Source: DATLRC01 sp035478435 (GTDB lineage: Bacteria; Patescibacteriota; Saccharimonadia; Saccharimonadales; UBA4665). Taken from it: DNA of 64,000 bases. The notes under the pieces were generated by a model, which ran no database searches, was not told the origin of the DNA, and worked only from the letters and a program-made list of their open reading frames with translations. Made by a program: the position numbers and the translations under genes. This document shows positions 42,229 to 50,767 of the stretch, in pieces. Within the stretch, counting starts at the first letter, position 1, and each line of letters starts with the position of its first letter. Location: the NCBI GenBank assembly GCA_035478435.1, contig DATIJT010000002.1:32387-96386 (forward strand), in the 5' to 3' direction.

Positions 42229-42960
42229 ATGGCTAAGAATATATTACCTACGATTCTAATCCGAGCAGTCATTGAAATAAGGTTTACAAAAAAACGCTTC
42301 GGTATCATTGACCAGCGAGGCACGATTGTTGACGACCTAACAAGTGACAATAGCTACACAAAAATACGTATATCGTCCGAAAGAATTGACCTGACTAATG
42401 ATGGTTTAAGTAAAAAATTCTTTCTTTCGCCTGCCAATGTAGGGATACAACGCGAAGGCCTTAGCTCACTTACAAAGTTTAGAGACACAATCAGTAATTT
42501 TTTATCTGACGAAATACTCAAAGAAGTTGTTGGTGAAGAACAACTAATAAGAATAGGCACTAAAGCTAGTATTTTCTACTTCCGAAGAGGTATGGGTAGC
42601 TATGAGCAGATTCAGAAGATATATCGGCAGAAGGTTCAGAATGAACCAGATGCGCTTGATAATGCCGTTAGTGGTCGAATAGTTGATAGAAGTTATACCT
42701 ATGACTTCATGAGCGACAAGAAAAAAGGCCATCTATTCATGGCTCCTATAACCAAAAAACAAGCGATAGACTTGTTTTTTGAAGACACGGAGATTTATCG
42801 CAACATGAACGCAGACCATGGGCTATTTTTTGACATAGATGTATATGACGACGAGATAAAGTCACTAACATTTAGTGATGCTTCTGGACTCTCCCTCGAA
42901 TGCTGGGATGCTGTCGAAAGCACATACGACAATTTACTAAACGAATTGCTTGGTGATTAG
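42229..42960 (+). CDS. Hypothetical protein of AT-rich two-gene insert
   Basis: This 243-residue protein is not recognised with certainty. Its opening (IRAVIEIRFTKKRFGIIDQR) and spacing recall TIGR04255-type proteins, but this is weak. It looks soluble, with alternating strands and helices. Codon use is richer in AT-ending codons than neighbours such as the ABC transporter, hinting at transfer. The next gene begins two bases after its stop. Confidence 0.6.
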   Translation: MAKNILPTILIRAVIEIRFTKKRFGIIDQRGTIVDDLTSDNSYTKIRISSERIDLTNDGLSKKFFLSPANVGIQREGLSSLTKFRDTISNFLSDEILKEVVGEEQLIRIGTKASIFYFRRGMGSYEQIQKIYRQKVQNEPDALDNAVSGRIVDRSYTYDFMSDKKKGHLFMAPITKKQAIDLFFEDTEIYRNMNADHGLFFDIDVYDDEIKSLTFSDASGLSLECWDAVESTYDNLLNELLGD

Positions 42961-42962
42961 CC

Positions 42963-43427
42963 ATGAGTAGTGAAGCCGGAAGAACTAGTTCAATCGATTA
43001 TGCCCCTAACGAGTACGAAGAGCTTAGTGTAGATGCCGGCAAACAAACAGGCATCAATAAAGAGAAGGCTGAAAGTAAGGTCGGCAATGTAATTGAATCC
43101 TTACCAGGGGCTTTAAGGGGCGTAAACCAAACAGTCCGTGAAGATTTAGCTACCAGTGCCCTTGTAATAAGCATACTTGGCTATATAGTAATCGCTGCCT
43201 TCGGGCAGATAGACAGCATCAGATATTTTGGCTATATATTCTTCTTGGTATTTTCCTTCGCACTTTACAAATTTGCAGCTAAGACCATTAGCATAACTGT
43301 TAGCAAACCAAATAAATACCTTGCCGTAGCTCTTGCGTTTTTTATTGTTTTAATCGCCGTAATTTATCAGGCTTACATCGCCGATTTTGTTTCTTACCTT
43401 TACAGGATAATTTTCAAAACCCGTTAG
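42963..43427 (+). CDS. Three-helix membrane protein, partner of the 42229 gene
   Basis: This 154-residue protein has a soluble N-terminal half (to about 60) and three membrane helices (about 68-86, 90-108, 119-137), ending in a short basic tail. Not recognised. Its start lies two bases after the stop of the 42229 gene, so the two probably act together. A soluble protein paired with a small multi-helix membrane protein is common in phage-defence pairs, but no known effector motif is visible. Confidence 0.6.
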   Translation: MSSEAGRTSSIDYAPNEYEELSVDAGKQTGINKEKAESKVGNVIESLPGALRGVNQTVREDLATSALVISILGYIVIAAFGQIDSIRYFGYIFFLVFSFALYKFAAKTISITVSKPNKYLAVALAFFIVLIAVIYQAYIADFVSYLYRIIFKTR

Positions 43428-43554
43428 ATTTAATTGTATTTACTACGTAGATTCGAACTTAGAGCTTGCGGCAAAGAACTTCGGTCAGAATTAAAAAAGC
43501 CATTCAAAACGATAGCTTTTTGTGCGGTTTCTGGAAACTGGCTCCTTACGTTGT

Positions 43555-43657
43555 AAACTTTTCGCTCCCCAATCTGTAGCTTTCGCTACGAAAGTGGGTT
43601 TTGGGATAAGGCCTAGCCAAGCGAATGACTTTAAACGCTTTCAGCGATTGCGAAAAG
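43555..43657 (+). repeat. Intergenic inverted repeat
   Basis: CTTTTCGC (43558-43565) pairs with GCGAAAAG (43650-43657). Inside, GTAGC/GCTAC closes on TTTC (43576-43589), with CCCCAA and TTGGG arms around it. This lies in a 287-base gap with no gene. TATACT at 43671-43676 beyond it may be the promoter of the next gene. Confidence 0.6.
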
Positions 43658-43714
43658 TGGTTTTTAACCTTATACTAAAGTGTTTGTGACAACAATGATT
43701 AACTCTTAGAATTT

Positions 43715-45385
43715 ATGGAATATTACCCTGGCTTCGAATCGCCTCCTGACTCACCGGAAGCAAGCGAGAAAAAGGAGAAGAAAAAGAAAAAAGCCGGGCC
43801 GGAGATCGCCCGGTCGCTCGACAAGTTTTCCACTTATGAAAACGCCCCGGAACCACAATCGAAGGCCGAAAAGGTAGGTGCCAAGCGCCTTTTGTCGCTA
43901 GAGGAGTTCCGCAATCCCAAACCAGTTTCCGAGCAGGAAGCGCCCACCGGGAACCTCGGTGATAAAGAGGAAAATAAAGTTAACCAACTCCTAGCTGTCG
44001 ACCAGCTGGAAAATCAAGAAACCACTGCCCCCCAGGCCGCTAAAGACTTCCTGGCCGAAGTAGCCGAAACCGGTGAACAGGAACAGGCTTTTGAAAAGGT
44101 CGTCTCCGAGCTAGGTTCAAGCCCTGAAGAAATCGCCCAACTTCTGAAAGAGACCTCGGTACCGCCTGAAGCGCCAGAAGAAGTCCCGCAAGAGCCGGAA
44201 ACCGAAGAGGACGAAGGCGCTCCAGACGAAGCAGAGGCCACCGAACCCAGCGAGGGCGAATTCATAATAGGCCACGAAGATGAAGATGCGGAAGCTGAAA
44301 CACCGGCCGTTGCCGCTACTGGAGGTAATGGCGGTCTAGCGGGACCACCCTCGCCACCGGCTGGTGGCGCTGGCTCGGTGCCACCTGGGGCTGGCGGTCC
44401 AGCCGGCCCGAGGGGCGGCAGGCCATTTGGCCCGCTCGGCGGCGCGCCAACCGGTGGCCGTAACCCCAACGTATTGGCTACCAACCCCGACATGCTTAGC
44501 AGCGCCAACGCCGCTTACTATGAGCGACGGGGGGCGACCCGCGGCCTGCTGGTTGGCGGCATACTCGGCTACTTGATAGGCCGGCGCGGCGGCCGCATCA
44601 GGACCGAGAAGCGCTTATTGCCGATCCAAAAAAGATTAGAAAAACAAGTAGAAGGCTTAAAAAGTCAGCTCATTGAGCGCGAAACCAAAATCCGCCAAAT
44701 TGTGGCCGAAAAGCTTTCACAACCAGCCAGACCCTCGGTAGCAGAAATTATTCCTGGGCAGCGGGGCATGCCCTTGCCAGAGCGCCTAAAATTATCTAAA
44801 GCCGAGTCCCGCCTAGGCCTGGCCAAGCCGGCCAGGGCTGAACGTCTGGGTAAAGTAATCGTAGGGGTAGAAGCTAAAAAGCGGGCTGAAGCCGAAGCCA
44901 GCCTGGAGAAGATCAGCCCTGTCCAAGTGGAAACTATGAACCAGCGCCAGTTGCTTGAGGTGGGCGAAAAAATCATTGTCGAAGGTGCTTCTTTGCGCCA
45001 GATATTTGAATCTCGCCTGATTGGCGAACGCAGCCTGCGCTACCTGATTGGTGAATATTTGCAAGGCAAAGATATCCGCCATGACTTACGCCGTGAAATG
45101 GTAGAGCGCGAGATTGACTTCGAACGCGACCCCGTCATGCGCGACCGCCCCCAAGCGGGATCGCCCACCAATATATCCAACACTACTCTCGAAACCTTGC
45201 TGGAAAAAGCCGGCGCCACGCCTACCAACGATGACGATTTATTACCAACTACTAAATTGCAGGCTGTCCGCGATGAAGACTATCATCAGCACGCTGCCCG
45301 CAAGCAGCGCTTGGCCGACCTGGTGCTAGTCGCCACCATCATCACTTTGCTAGCTTTTATCATCTTTATGCTAATTAACCGCTAG
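43715..45385 (+). CDS. Acidic, proline/glycine-rich tail-anchored protein
   Basis: This 556-residue protein is not recognised. Residues 1-200 are very acidic with Glu, Pro and Lys, likely disordered. Residues 205-260 are Gly/Pro-rich. A glycine-zipper hairpin follows (LLVGGILGYLIGRRGGRIR, about 280-298). Residues 300-500 are basic and helical, with a likely coiled coil (KRLEKQVEGLKSQLIERE). A terminal hydrophobic helix (about 535-554) ends the chain. It could be a membrane-linked scaffold. A lone gene before trhO. Confidence 0.7.
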   Translation: MEYYPGFESPPDSPEASEKKEKKKKKAGPEIARSLDKFSTYENAPEPQSKAEKVGAKRLLSLEEFRNPKPVSEQEAPTGNLGDKEENKVNQLLAVDQLENQETTAPQAAKDFLAEVAETGEQEQAFEKVVSELGSSPEEIAQLLKETSVPPEAPEEVPQEPETEEDEGAPDEAEATEPSEGEFIIGHEDEDAEAETPAVAATGGNGGLAGPPSPPAGGAGSVPPGAGGPAGPRGGRPFGPLGGAPTGGRNPNVLATNPDMLSSANAAYYERRGATRGLLVGGILGYLIGRRGGRIRTEKRLLPIQKRLEKQVEGLKSQLIERETKIRQIVAEKLSQPARPSVAEIIPGQRGMPLPERLKLSKAESRLGLAKPARAERLGKVIVGVEAKKRAEAEASLEKISPVQVETMNQRQLLEVGEKIIVEGASLRQIFESRLIGERSLRYLIGEYLQGKDIRHDLRREMVEREIDFERDPVMRDRPQAGSPTNISNTTLETLLEKAGATPTNDDDLLPTTKLQAVRDEDYHQHAARKQRLADLVLVATIITLLAFIIFMLINR

Positions 45386-45400
45386 AGTATCATTACGCCT

Positions 45401-46294
45401 ATGCAGAAAATTATCCTATTTTACAAATTCACGCCGCTGAATGATCCGGAAGCCATCCGGCTCTGGCAACGGGCTTTGGCGGAAAGGCTAAACCTGAAAG
45501 GCCGGGTTTTGATTTCCCGGCACGGCATTAATGGCACACTGGGCGGCGACATCAAAGACCTCAAAGCCTACGTTAAAGAAACCAAGGGCTACGCCGGCTT
45601 TAAAGGCACGATGTTCAAATGGAGCGAAGGCCAGCGCGAAGATTTTCCAAAATTGGTCGTCAAGGTCCGGCCGGAGATTGTTACCTTCGGCGCGGCAGAC
45701 GAAATTAAGGTTGACGCGAATGGCGTGGTCGGCGGCGGCCAGCGCTTGAAACCGGCCGAAGTCCACAAATTAGTTGAAGAACGAGGCAGCGATGTAATTT
45801 TTTTCGACGGCCGTAACAAGCACGAAGCCGCCGTCGGTAAATTCAAAAACGCCGTGGTGCCGGAAATTGAACATACTCGCGATTTCGTAAAAGAGTTGGA
45901 AGACCCCAAATATAACGACATCAAAAATAAGCCAGTGGTAACTTATTGCACCGGCGGTATTCGCTGCGAAGTCTTGAGCAGTCTCATGAAAAACCGGGGG
46001 TTTAAAGAGGTCTACCAAATTGATGGTGGCATTGTAAAATACGGCGAAGAATACGGTGACGAAGGCCTATGGGAAGGTTCACTCTATGTTTTTGATGGGC
46101 GGATGGGCACAAAGTTCACAAATAAGGGTAAAGATATAGCCACCTGCGTACATTGTGGTACTAAGACCAGTAATTATGAAAATTGCGCCAACAAAGCCTG
46201 CAACAAACTAATCCTAATTTGTAAAAGCTGTAACCGAGAAACCTATTGTAAGTTCTGTAAGGAACAGATAGTTAAAGCCGAAAAAGCCGCTTGA
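45401..46294 (+). CDS. trhO: tRNA uridine(34) hydroxylase (rhodanese family)
   Basis: This 297-residue protein matches YceA/TrhO, which uses oxygen to make 5-hydroxyuridine at the wobble base of tRNA. The N-terminal ferredoxin-like domain has ILFYKFTPLNDPEAIRLWQ and GRVLISRHGINGTLGG. The rhodanese domain holds VVTYCTGGIRCE with the active Cys at about 183. A C-terminal cysteine cluster (CVHCGTKT, CANKACNK, CKSCNRETYCKFC) may bind zinc. With mnmA this shows that wobble-uridine modification is retained in a small genome. Confidence 0.93.
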   Translation: MQKIILFYKFTPLNDPEAIRLWQRALAERLNLKGRVLISRHGINGTLGGDIKDLKAYVKETKGYAGFKGTMFKWSEGQREDFPKLVVKVRPEIVTFGAADEIKVDANGVVGGGQRLKPAEVHKLVEERGSDVIFFDGRNKHEAAVGKFKNAVVPEIEHTRDFVKELEDPKYNDIKNKPVVTYCTGGIRCEVLSSLMKNRGFKEVYQIDGGIVKYGEEYGDEGLWEGSLYVFDGRMGTKFTNKGKDIATCVHCGTKTSNYENCANKACNKLILICKSCNRETYCKFCKEQIVKAEKAA

Positions 46295-46325
46295 TTTTAA
46301 AAAACAGCGGAACCATACTAAACCT

Positions 46326-46697
46326 ATGAAAAACAATAGAGAAAGGCTAGTTGATGCGTCTATTGTGGCTTTGACCAAATTGGTCCCTGTAGAAGGTGGC
46401 AAAACGACACTAGAATTTAGCTTTGAAGGTACCGATTACAAAATGGAAGCTCCAATGACTTTAACAGGGAATGAATTTTTAAGTTGGCTACCAGACTATG
46501 CTGCGAAAACTCCACGTTGTGCCTGCTGTAGCGAACTTATTTTTCCAGGACAGCCTGTTACCCTAGGCCACATTGAGCCGGATGATAGTGGCCATTCCCA
46601 CTTTAGCACTCGGTGCAATGATACAGCTGGAGGCTATGCTGGTTGGTTTAGCGTAGAAGGCGAGCTTGTCTCAGCATGGGAGCCACGAGTAGCCTAA
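46326..46697 (+). CDS. Hypothetical protein with possible zinc site
   Basis: This 123-residue protein is not recognised. It contains RCACCSELIFPGQPVTLGHI, then HSHFSTRC, an arrangement of cysteines and histidines that could bind zinc and recalls small HNH-like or treble-clef folds, although the catalytic pattern is not clear. It is soluble. It lies 31 bases after trhO and ends just before the uvrC promoter. Confidence 0.6.
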   Translation: MKNNRERLVDASIVALTKLVPVEGGKTTLEFSFEGTDYKMEAPMTLTGNEFLSWLPDYAAKTPRCACCSELIFPGQPVTLGHIEPDDSGHSHFSTRCNDTAGGYAGWFSVEGELVSAWEPRVA

Positions 46698-46710
46698 TTA
46701 GCGTACGGGT

Positions 46711-46716
46711 TATAAT
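46711..46716 (+). promoter_or_regulatory. Probable -10 box of uvrC
   Basis: A perfect TATAAT lies six bases before the GTG at 46723. With no SD, the mRNA is probably leaderless. Confidence 0.55.
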
Positions 46717-46722
46717 TATTGG

Positions 46723-48246
46723 GTGAAGGATAGTTTAAACAAGAAGCTGAATGAATTGCCCAAAAGTCCTGGGGTTTACTTCCATAAGGATTCTAAGGGC
46801 GAGATTATTTATGTGGGCAAAGCCGCGGTACTTAAAAACCGTGTCAAACAGTACTTCCAGGCCAGCCGTGGCCGCGATGTTAAAACCGAAGCTTTGGTGA
46901 GGGAAATTGCCGACCTGGACTGGATGGTCGTTGACAGCGAGCTGGAAGCGCTGTTTTTGGAAGCCGAAATGGTCCGGCGCTACATGCCGCGCTACAATAT
47001 TTTGCTACGCGACGACAAAGCGCTAGTTTACATCCGGATTGATTACGACAACGACTTTCCGACTGTTAGCACTACGCGCCGGCCGCTGGATGATGGTGCC
47101 CGCTACTTTGGACCATACTTTAGTACTCTAAGCGTGCGCCAAGCGCTCAAACTGCTTCGGCGTATTTTCCCGTTCACTACCCGGCGGATTGCCGGCCAAA
47201 AGCGAGCTACTCTGCATTACCACTTGGGGCTTGACCCCGGCTTGGAAGAGGGCCGGACCAGTTTGGAAGCCTACAGAGCTAATTTGCGCCGGCTGATGGC
47301 GGTCATAGAAGGCAAGCGCAAAACCATTGAGCGCGAACTGGAAAGGGACATGAAACGAGCCTCCAAAGCCAAAGATTTTGAACTGGCGGCCAAACTTCGC
47401 AATCAGCTTTTTGCATTGCAACGCTTGGGCCAGCAGGTAATATTCAGCGACAAAGAATTCCTGGATATCAGCAAAGACCATGCCTTAAACGAATTAGTTA
47501 ACTTGTTAAGTTTAAAAGAATTTCCGCGGCGAATTGAAGGCTATGACATCAGTCACATGAGCGGTACGGACGTCGTAGCCAGCATGGTGGTCTTTGCCAA
47601 CGGTCTCACGGACAAAACCAACTATCGCAAGTTTAAAACCAAGACTAACAAAAATGACGACTTTTACAATATGAACGAGACTATCAAACGTCGTTTAAGC
47701 GAGCGTAATACTAAGTCTTGGGGCAAACCGGACCTAGTGTTAATAGATGGTGGCAAGGGCCAGCTTGATGCGGCCATTAAGGCCCGCGACGAACTGGGCT
47801 ACCCGCAAATCCCCTTCATCGGGCTGGCTAAGCGGGAAGAACAGGTAGTCATCCAGAAAACAATAAGCAATAAGCAAAGAACAATAAACAAAGTCGGCAG
47901 TAATGTTCAACTAGATTACCAAGTCTTGCAAAAACTAGGGGGTTTTGCCGCTGAATCGAAAGATTTTATTGTAGTTAATTTGCCGCATAATACTAACCTG
48001 GTCAAGCTGTTGCAGCGCATACGGGATGAAAGCCACCGTTTTGCCGTCAGTTACCATAGTGTGCTAAAAGTTAAACGCCAGACGGCCAGTGCCCTGGAGG
48101 AAATCCCCGGCATAGGCTCCGCCACCCGCAAGAAATTGATGCGGACGTTTGGCTCGCTCCGAACTCTTAAAACGGTTAATCAGGCCGAGATCGCTAAAGT
48201 CATCGGCCCTAAAAAAGCGGCTACACTCCGTCGGCACTTAACTTAG
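46723..48246 (+). CDS. uvrC: Excinuclease ABC subunit C
   Basis: This 507-residue nuclease makes both cuts around a lesion in nucleotide-excision repair. The GIY-YIG domain is at the N-terminus (PGVYFHKDSKGEIIYVGKAA), the UvrB-binding motif near 215-230 (AAKLRNQLFALQRL), then the RNase H-like nuclease (GYDISHMSGTD, LVLIDGGKGQL) and a C-terminal helix-hairpin-helix (EEIPGIGSATRKKLM). It is about 100 residues shorter than E. coli UvrC. Residues 379-391 are encoded by a low-complexity run (47857-47893) and look like an extra insertion. It starts with GTG. Confidence 0.95.
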   Translation: MKDSLNKKLNELPKSPGVYFHKDSKGEIIYVGKAAVLKNRVKQYFQASRGRDVKTEALVREIADLDWMVVDSELEALFLEAEMVRRYMPRYNILLRDDKALVYIRIDYDNDFPTVSTTRRPLDDGARYFGPYFSTLSVRQALKLLRRIFPFTTRRIAGQKRATLHYHLGLDPGLEEGRTSLEAYRANLRRLMAVIEGKRKTIERELERDMKRASKAKDFELAAKLRNQLFALQRLGQQVIFSDKEFLDISKDHALNELVNLLSLKEFPRRIEGYDISHMSGTDVVASMVVFANGLTDKTNYRKFKTKTNKNDDFYNMNETIKRRLSERNTKSWGKPDLVLIDGGKGQLDAAIKARDELGYPQIPFIGLAKREEQVVIQKTISNKQRTINKVGSNVQLDYQVLQKLGGFAAESKDFIVVNLPHNTNLVKLLQRIRDESHRFAVSYHSVLKVKRQTASALEEIPGIGSATRKKLMRTFGSLRTLKTVNQAEIAKVIGPKKAATLRRHLT

Positions 48247-48831
48247 GCTTGTTTGTCCGTTAGCTTCCATCTCACCAGGAGTGGTGGGCAGTATCGGCAA
48301 CACGCCGCTGAGGATACCTAGCAAGGTCATATTTTCAATACCTATGGCGCCGGGTTCGCCGCCGTTAATTTTAAGAACCATTCCGGCCCGGATGTTCTTG
48401 ACGGTCTTTGGCGCTAGGCCCAAGCTATTAGCAATTTCATCCGCATTTTGGCCTTGGCGAGTGCACTCTAAAACTCTCAGCTCACCCGGCGACAAATCGA
48501 CTGGTGTAGCCGCCTTCACAACAACTAAATCGCCATTATCAAAACTGTAACCGATGGCCTGCGGGCAGGTGGCCGCGCCTAGAGCCTTATAGGTATCATA
48601 TAAAATGTTTTTTACCGTTTTTTCTTCCACGCCAGTTAAGTCGCTAATTTGTCTATTTGATAAACCCACGGCTCTTAGTGCCAAGCTGCTCATCTGGCGC
48701 CTCGGCCTTTGGGATTCTACAGCAAATGCACCGTCAAAAAACTGGACTTGCCGAATCGGATCAAGGGCGAGGTTGCCATTATCGGTCAGTACTTGGATGG
48801 GCGGATGGACTGTTTCGTATGCTAACTTCAT
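48238..48831 (-). CDS. Tandem LuxR-type HTH protein
   Basis: This 197-residue protein has two LuxR-like HTH segments: SSLALRAVGLSNRQISDLTG then VEEKTVKNIL (about 48-80), and LSPGELRVLECTRQGQNADE then LAPKTVKNI (about 115-150). There is no receiver, PAS or autoinducer-binding domain. Two DNA-binding domains in one chain could bind a repeated operator without dimerising. The 3' end overlaps uvrC by nine bases, tail to tail. Target genes are not known. Confidence 0.75.
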   Translation of the reverse strand: MKLAYETVHPPIQVLTDNGNLALDPIRQVQFFDGAFAVESQRPRRQMSSLALRAVGLSNRQISDLTGVEEKTVKNILYDTYKALGAATCPQAIGYSFDNGDLVVVKAATPVDLSPGELRVLECTRQGQNADEIANSLGLAPKTVKNIRAGMVLKINGGEPGAIGIENMTLLGILSGVLPILPTTPGEMEANGQTSLS

Positions 48832-48924
48832 GAATTAGTTTATTATTTAAACACAGACCTCTAGAAATAGTCAAAAACAAACCAGTCGATTGACTAGCAA
48901 CTTTGCTATACTGGATGGTTGACT

Positions 48925-50157
48925 ATGGAAGACAGCTTCGGGAGTGAATTTTTTGCTGGCAATCGGGCACGGCTGAGGCAGTTATTTACCGGCACGGCGC
49001 CGATTGTCATAACTGCTAACGGCCTGCTGCAGCGCGGCGGCGACAGCGCCTATGCCTTTAAGCAGGACGCCAACTTTTGGTACCTGACCGGCATTGATGA
49101 GCCGGATATCCTGCTGGTAATGGATAAAGACAAGGAATATTTGATTGTGCCCAGTCGTGAAGACAGCCGCCAGGCTTTTGACGGTACGCTAGACCCAGAA
49201 ATGCTCAAACGTCGCTCTGGCATATCACTAATTATGAACGACAAAGAAGGCTGGAAGCAGCTGGCTAGTCGGCTTAAAAGGGTCAAGCATGTGGCCACAG
49301 TCAAAGCGCCGCCTAGTTATATAGAACGTCACGGCATGTACACTAACCCGGCCCGGGCTGCGCTTATCCAAAAACTGAAGGCCGAAAACGATAACCTGGA
49401 GTTGCTAGATCTGACGGGCCATTTTAGCCGCCTAAGAATGGTCAAACAGCCGCTTGAACTAAGTGCTATTCAGGCAGCCATCAATGCAACCATCGCCGCC
49501 ATTAAAAAAACTTTGAAACCCGACAAGTTAGCTAAATATCATTATGAGTATCAACTAGAGGCCGATCTGACTCGCCATTTTCGAAACGCGGGGGCCAGGG
49601 GCCATGCTTTTGAGCCGATTGTAGCCGGCGGCTCCAGGGCCTGCACTCTGCACAATTTAGCCAACGATCAAGCACTTTCAGCTGACGAGTTAGTGATAGT
49701 AGACGTCGGGGCAGAAATTGACCACTATGCTGCCGACATCAGTCGCACGGTGGCTTTGTCCGCGCCAACCCGCCGCCAAGAGTTGGTCTACGAAGCGGTA
49801 GCGGAAGTACAAGAGTTTGCTGTTAGCTTGCTAAAGCCCGGCGTAGTGCTAAAAGATTACGAGGAGGCGGTAGAACACTTCATGGGCGAAAAACTACGCG
49901 AACTAGGTTTGATAAAATCTATCGACCATGCCGAAGTCCGGAAGTTCTACCCTCACTCTACATCGCACTTTTTAGGCTTGAACGTCCATGATGTGGGGGA
50001 CTATGGGCGACCACTGGAGCCAGGGGTGGTATTAACCGTTGAGCCGGGTATCTATATCCCTGACGAAAGCATTGGCGTCAGGATTGAAGACGATGTAGTT
50101 ATAACCCCGACGGGCATGACAATTTTATCGGACAATTTGCCGCGGACTCTTATCTGA
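48925..50157 (+). CDS. pepP: Xaa-Pro aminopeptidase (M24 family)
   Basis: This 410-residue metallopeptidase removes an N-terminal residue preceding proline. The N-terminal AMP_N domain contains DANFWYLTGIDEPDILLVM. The pita-bread catalytic domain has the metal ligands in IVDVGAEIDHYAADISRTV, HFLGLNVHDVG, VLTVEPGIYIP and VRIEDDVV. The ATG at 48925 is preceded at 13 bases by TATACT (48907-48912) and no SD, again a short leader; TTG 48919 is less likely. It may help this peptide-dependent organism use imported peptides. Confidence 0.93.
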   Translation: MEDSFGSEFFAGNRARLRQLFTGTAPIVITANGLLQRGGDSAYAFKQDANFWYLTGIDEPDILLVMDKDKEYLIVPSREDSRQAFDGTLDPEMLKRRSGISLIMNDKEGWKQLASRLKRVKHVATVKAPPSYIERHGMYTNPARAALIQKLKAENDNLELLDLTGHFSRLRMVKQPLELSAIQAAINATIAAIKKTLKPDKLAKYHYEYQLEADLTRHFRNAGARGHAFEPIVAGGSRACTLHNLANDQALSADELVIVDVGAEIDHYAADISRTVALSAPTRRQELVYEAVAEVQEFAVSLLKPGVVLKDYEEAVEHFMGEKLRELGLIKSIDHAEVRKFYPHSTSHFLGLNVHDVGDYGRPLEPGVVLTVEPGIYIPDESIGVRIEDDVVITPTGMTILSDNLPRTLI

Positions 50158-50173
50158 TTTACAATAAATACCA

Positions 50174-50536
50174 ATGAAATCGCCTTTGCCTCGTTTTCTA
50201 GTACGTTGGCTAGTCTGTAGCTTAGGCCTGTGGATCGCCGCCGGTTTGCTGGGCTCGAGCATTACTTACGGCCGGATGCGGGATATCATCGTCGCCGGTT
50301 TGCTGCTGGCGATCATTAACGTCGTCATTAAACCGATACTAATTGTCTTTTCGCTCCCGGCTATCCTACTCACCCTGGGTTTATTTATGGTGATTATAAA
50401 CGGCGTGACAGTTTTTATTGCTAGCAAATTGTATACTCCGCTGCATGTAACTAATTTTTGGGCAGCGGTTTTTGCTGGTATGGTTATTGGCCTGGTGAAC
50501 TACCTGGTGACGGCAATATTAGAGGAGGGAAAATGA
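50174..50536 (+). CDS. Phage holin family 4-type membrane protein
   Basis: This 120-residue protein has four membrane helices and fits the phage holin 4 superfamily (YvlD-like): LGSSITYGRMRDIIVAGLLL followed by AIINVVIKPILIVFSLPA and VTVFIASKLYTPL. In most bacteria these are chromosomal proteins of unknown role, not lysis holins. Its stop overlaps the secG ATG (ATGA), so the two are coupled. Confidence 0.85.
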   Translation: MKSPLPRFLVRWLVCSLGLWIAAGLLGSSITYGRMRDIIVAGLLLAIINVVIKPILIVFSLPAILLTLGLFMVIINGVTVFIASKLYTPLHVTNFWAAVFAGMVIGLVNYLVTAILEEGK

Positions 50537-50745
50537 ACATTTTTAACTACTTAACTATCGGTTCTATGTTGCTCATGACTTTGCTTATATTGGTCCAAAC
50601 CCGCGGGGCTTCCATCGGCGCGGGCTTGGGTGGAGCCGGCGAAGTCAATACTACCCGCCGCGGCACTGACAAAACGATTTTTCAATTGACTATTATCTGC
50701 GCCATAGTTTTTACGGTCTCGCTGATACTAGGGATCTTATCCTAG
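50533..50745 (+). CDS. secG: Preprotein translocase subunit SecG
   Basis: This 70-residue protein has two membrane helices and the SecG core LLILVQTRGASIGAGLGGAG followed by TRRGTDKTIFQLTI, matching the family VLLQ..KG..LG.AFGG pattern. SecG helps SecYE and SecA move proteins across the membrane. The ATG at 50533 follows AGGAGGG and overlaps the stop of the previous gene. Confidence 0.92.
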   Translation: MNIFNYLTIGSMLLMTLLILVQTRGASIGAGLGGAGEVNTTRRGTDKTIFQLTIICAIVFTVSLILGILS

Positions 50746-50767
50746 CGGCCTGGTGGGGTAAGACTAG

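Noticed and set aside
50174..50536. A prophage, suggested by the holin-type protein
   Set aside because: Holin family 4 proteins are common chromosomal membrane proteins; no other phage gene is nearby and the gene is coupled to secG.
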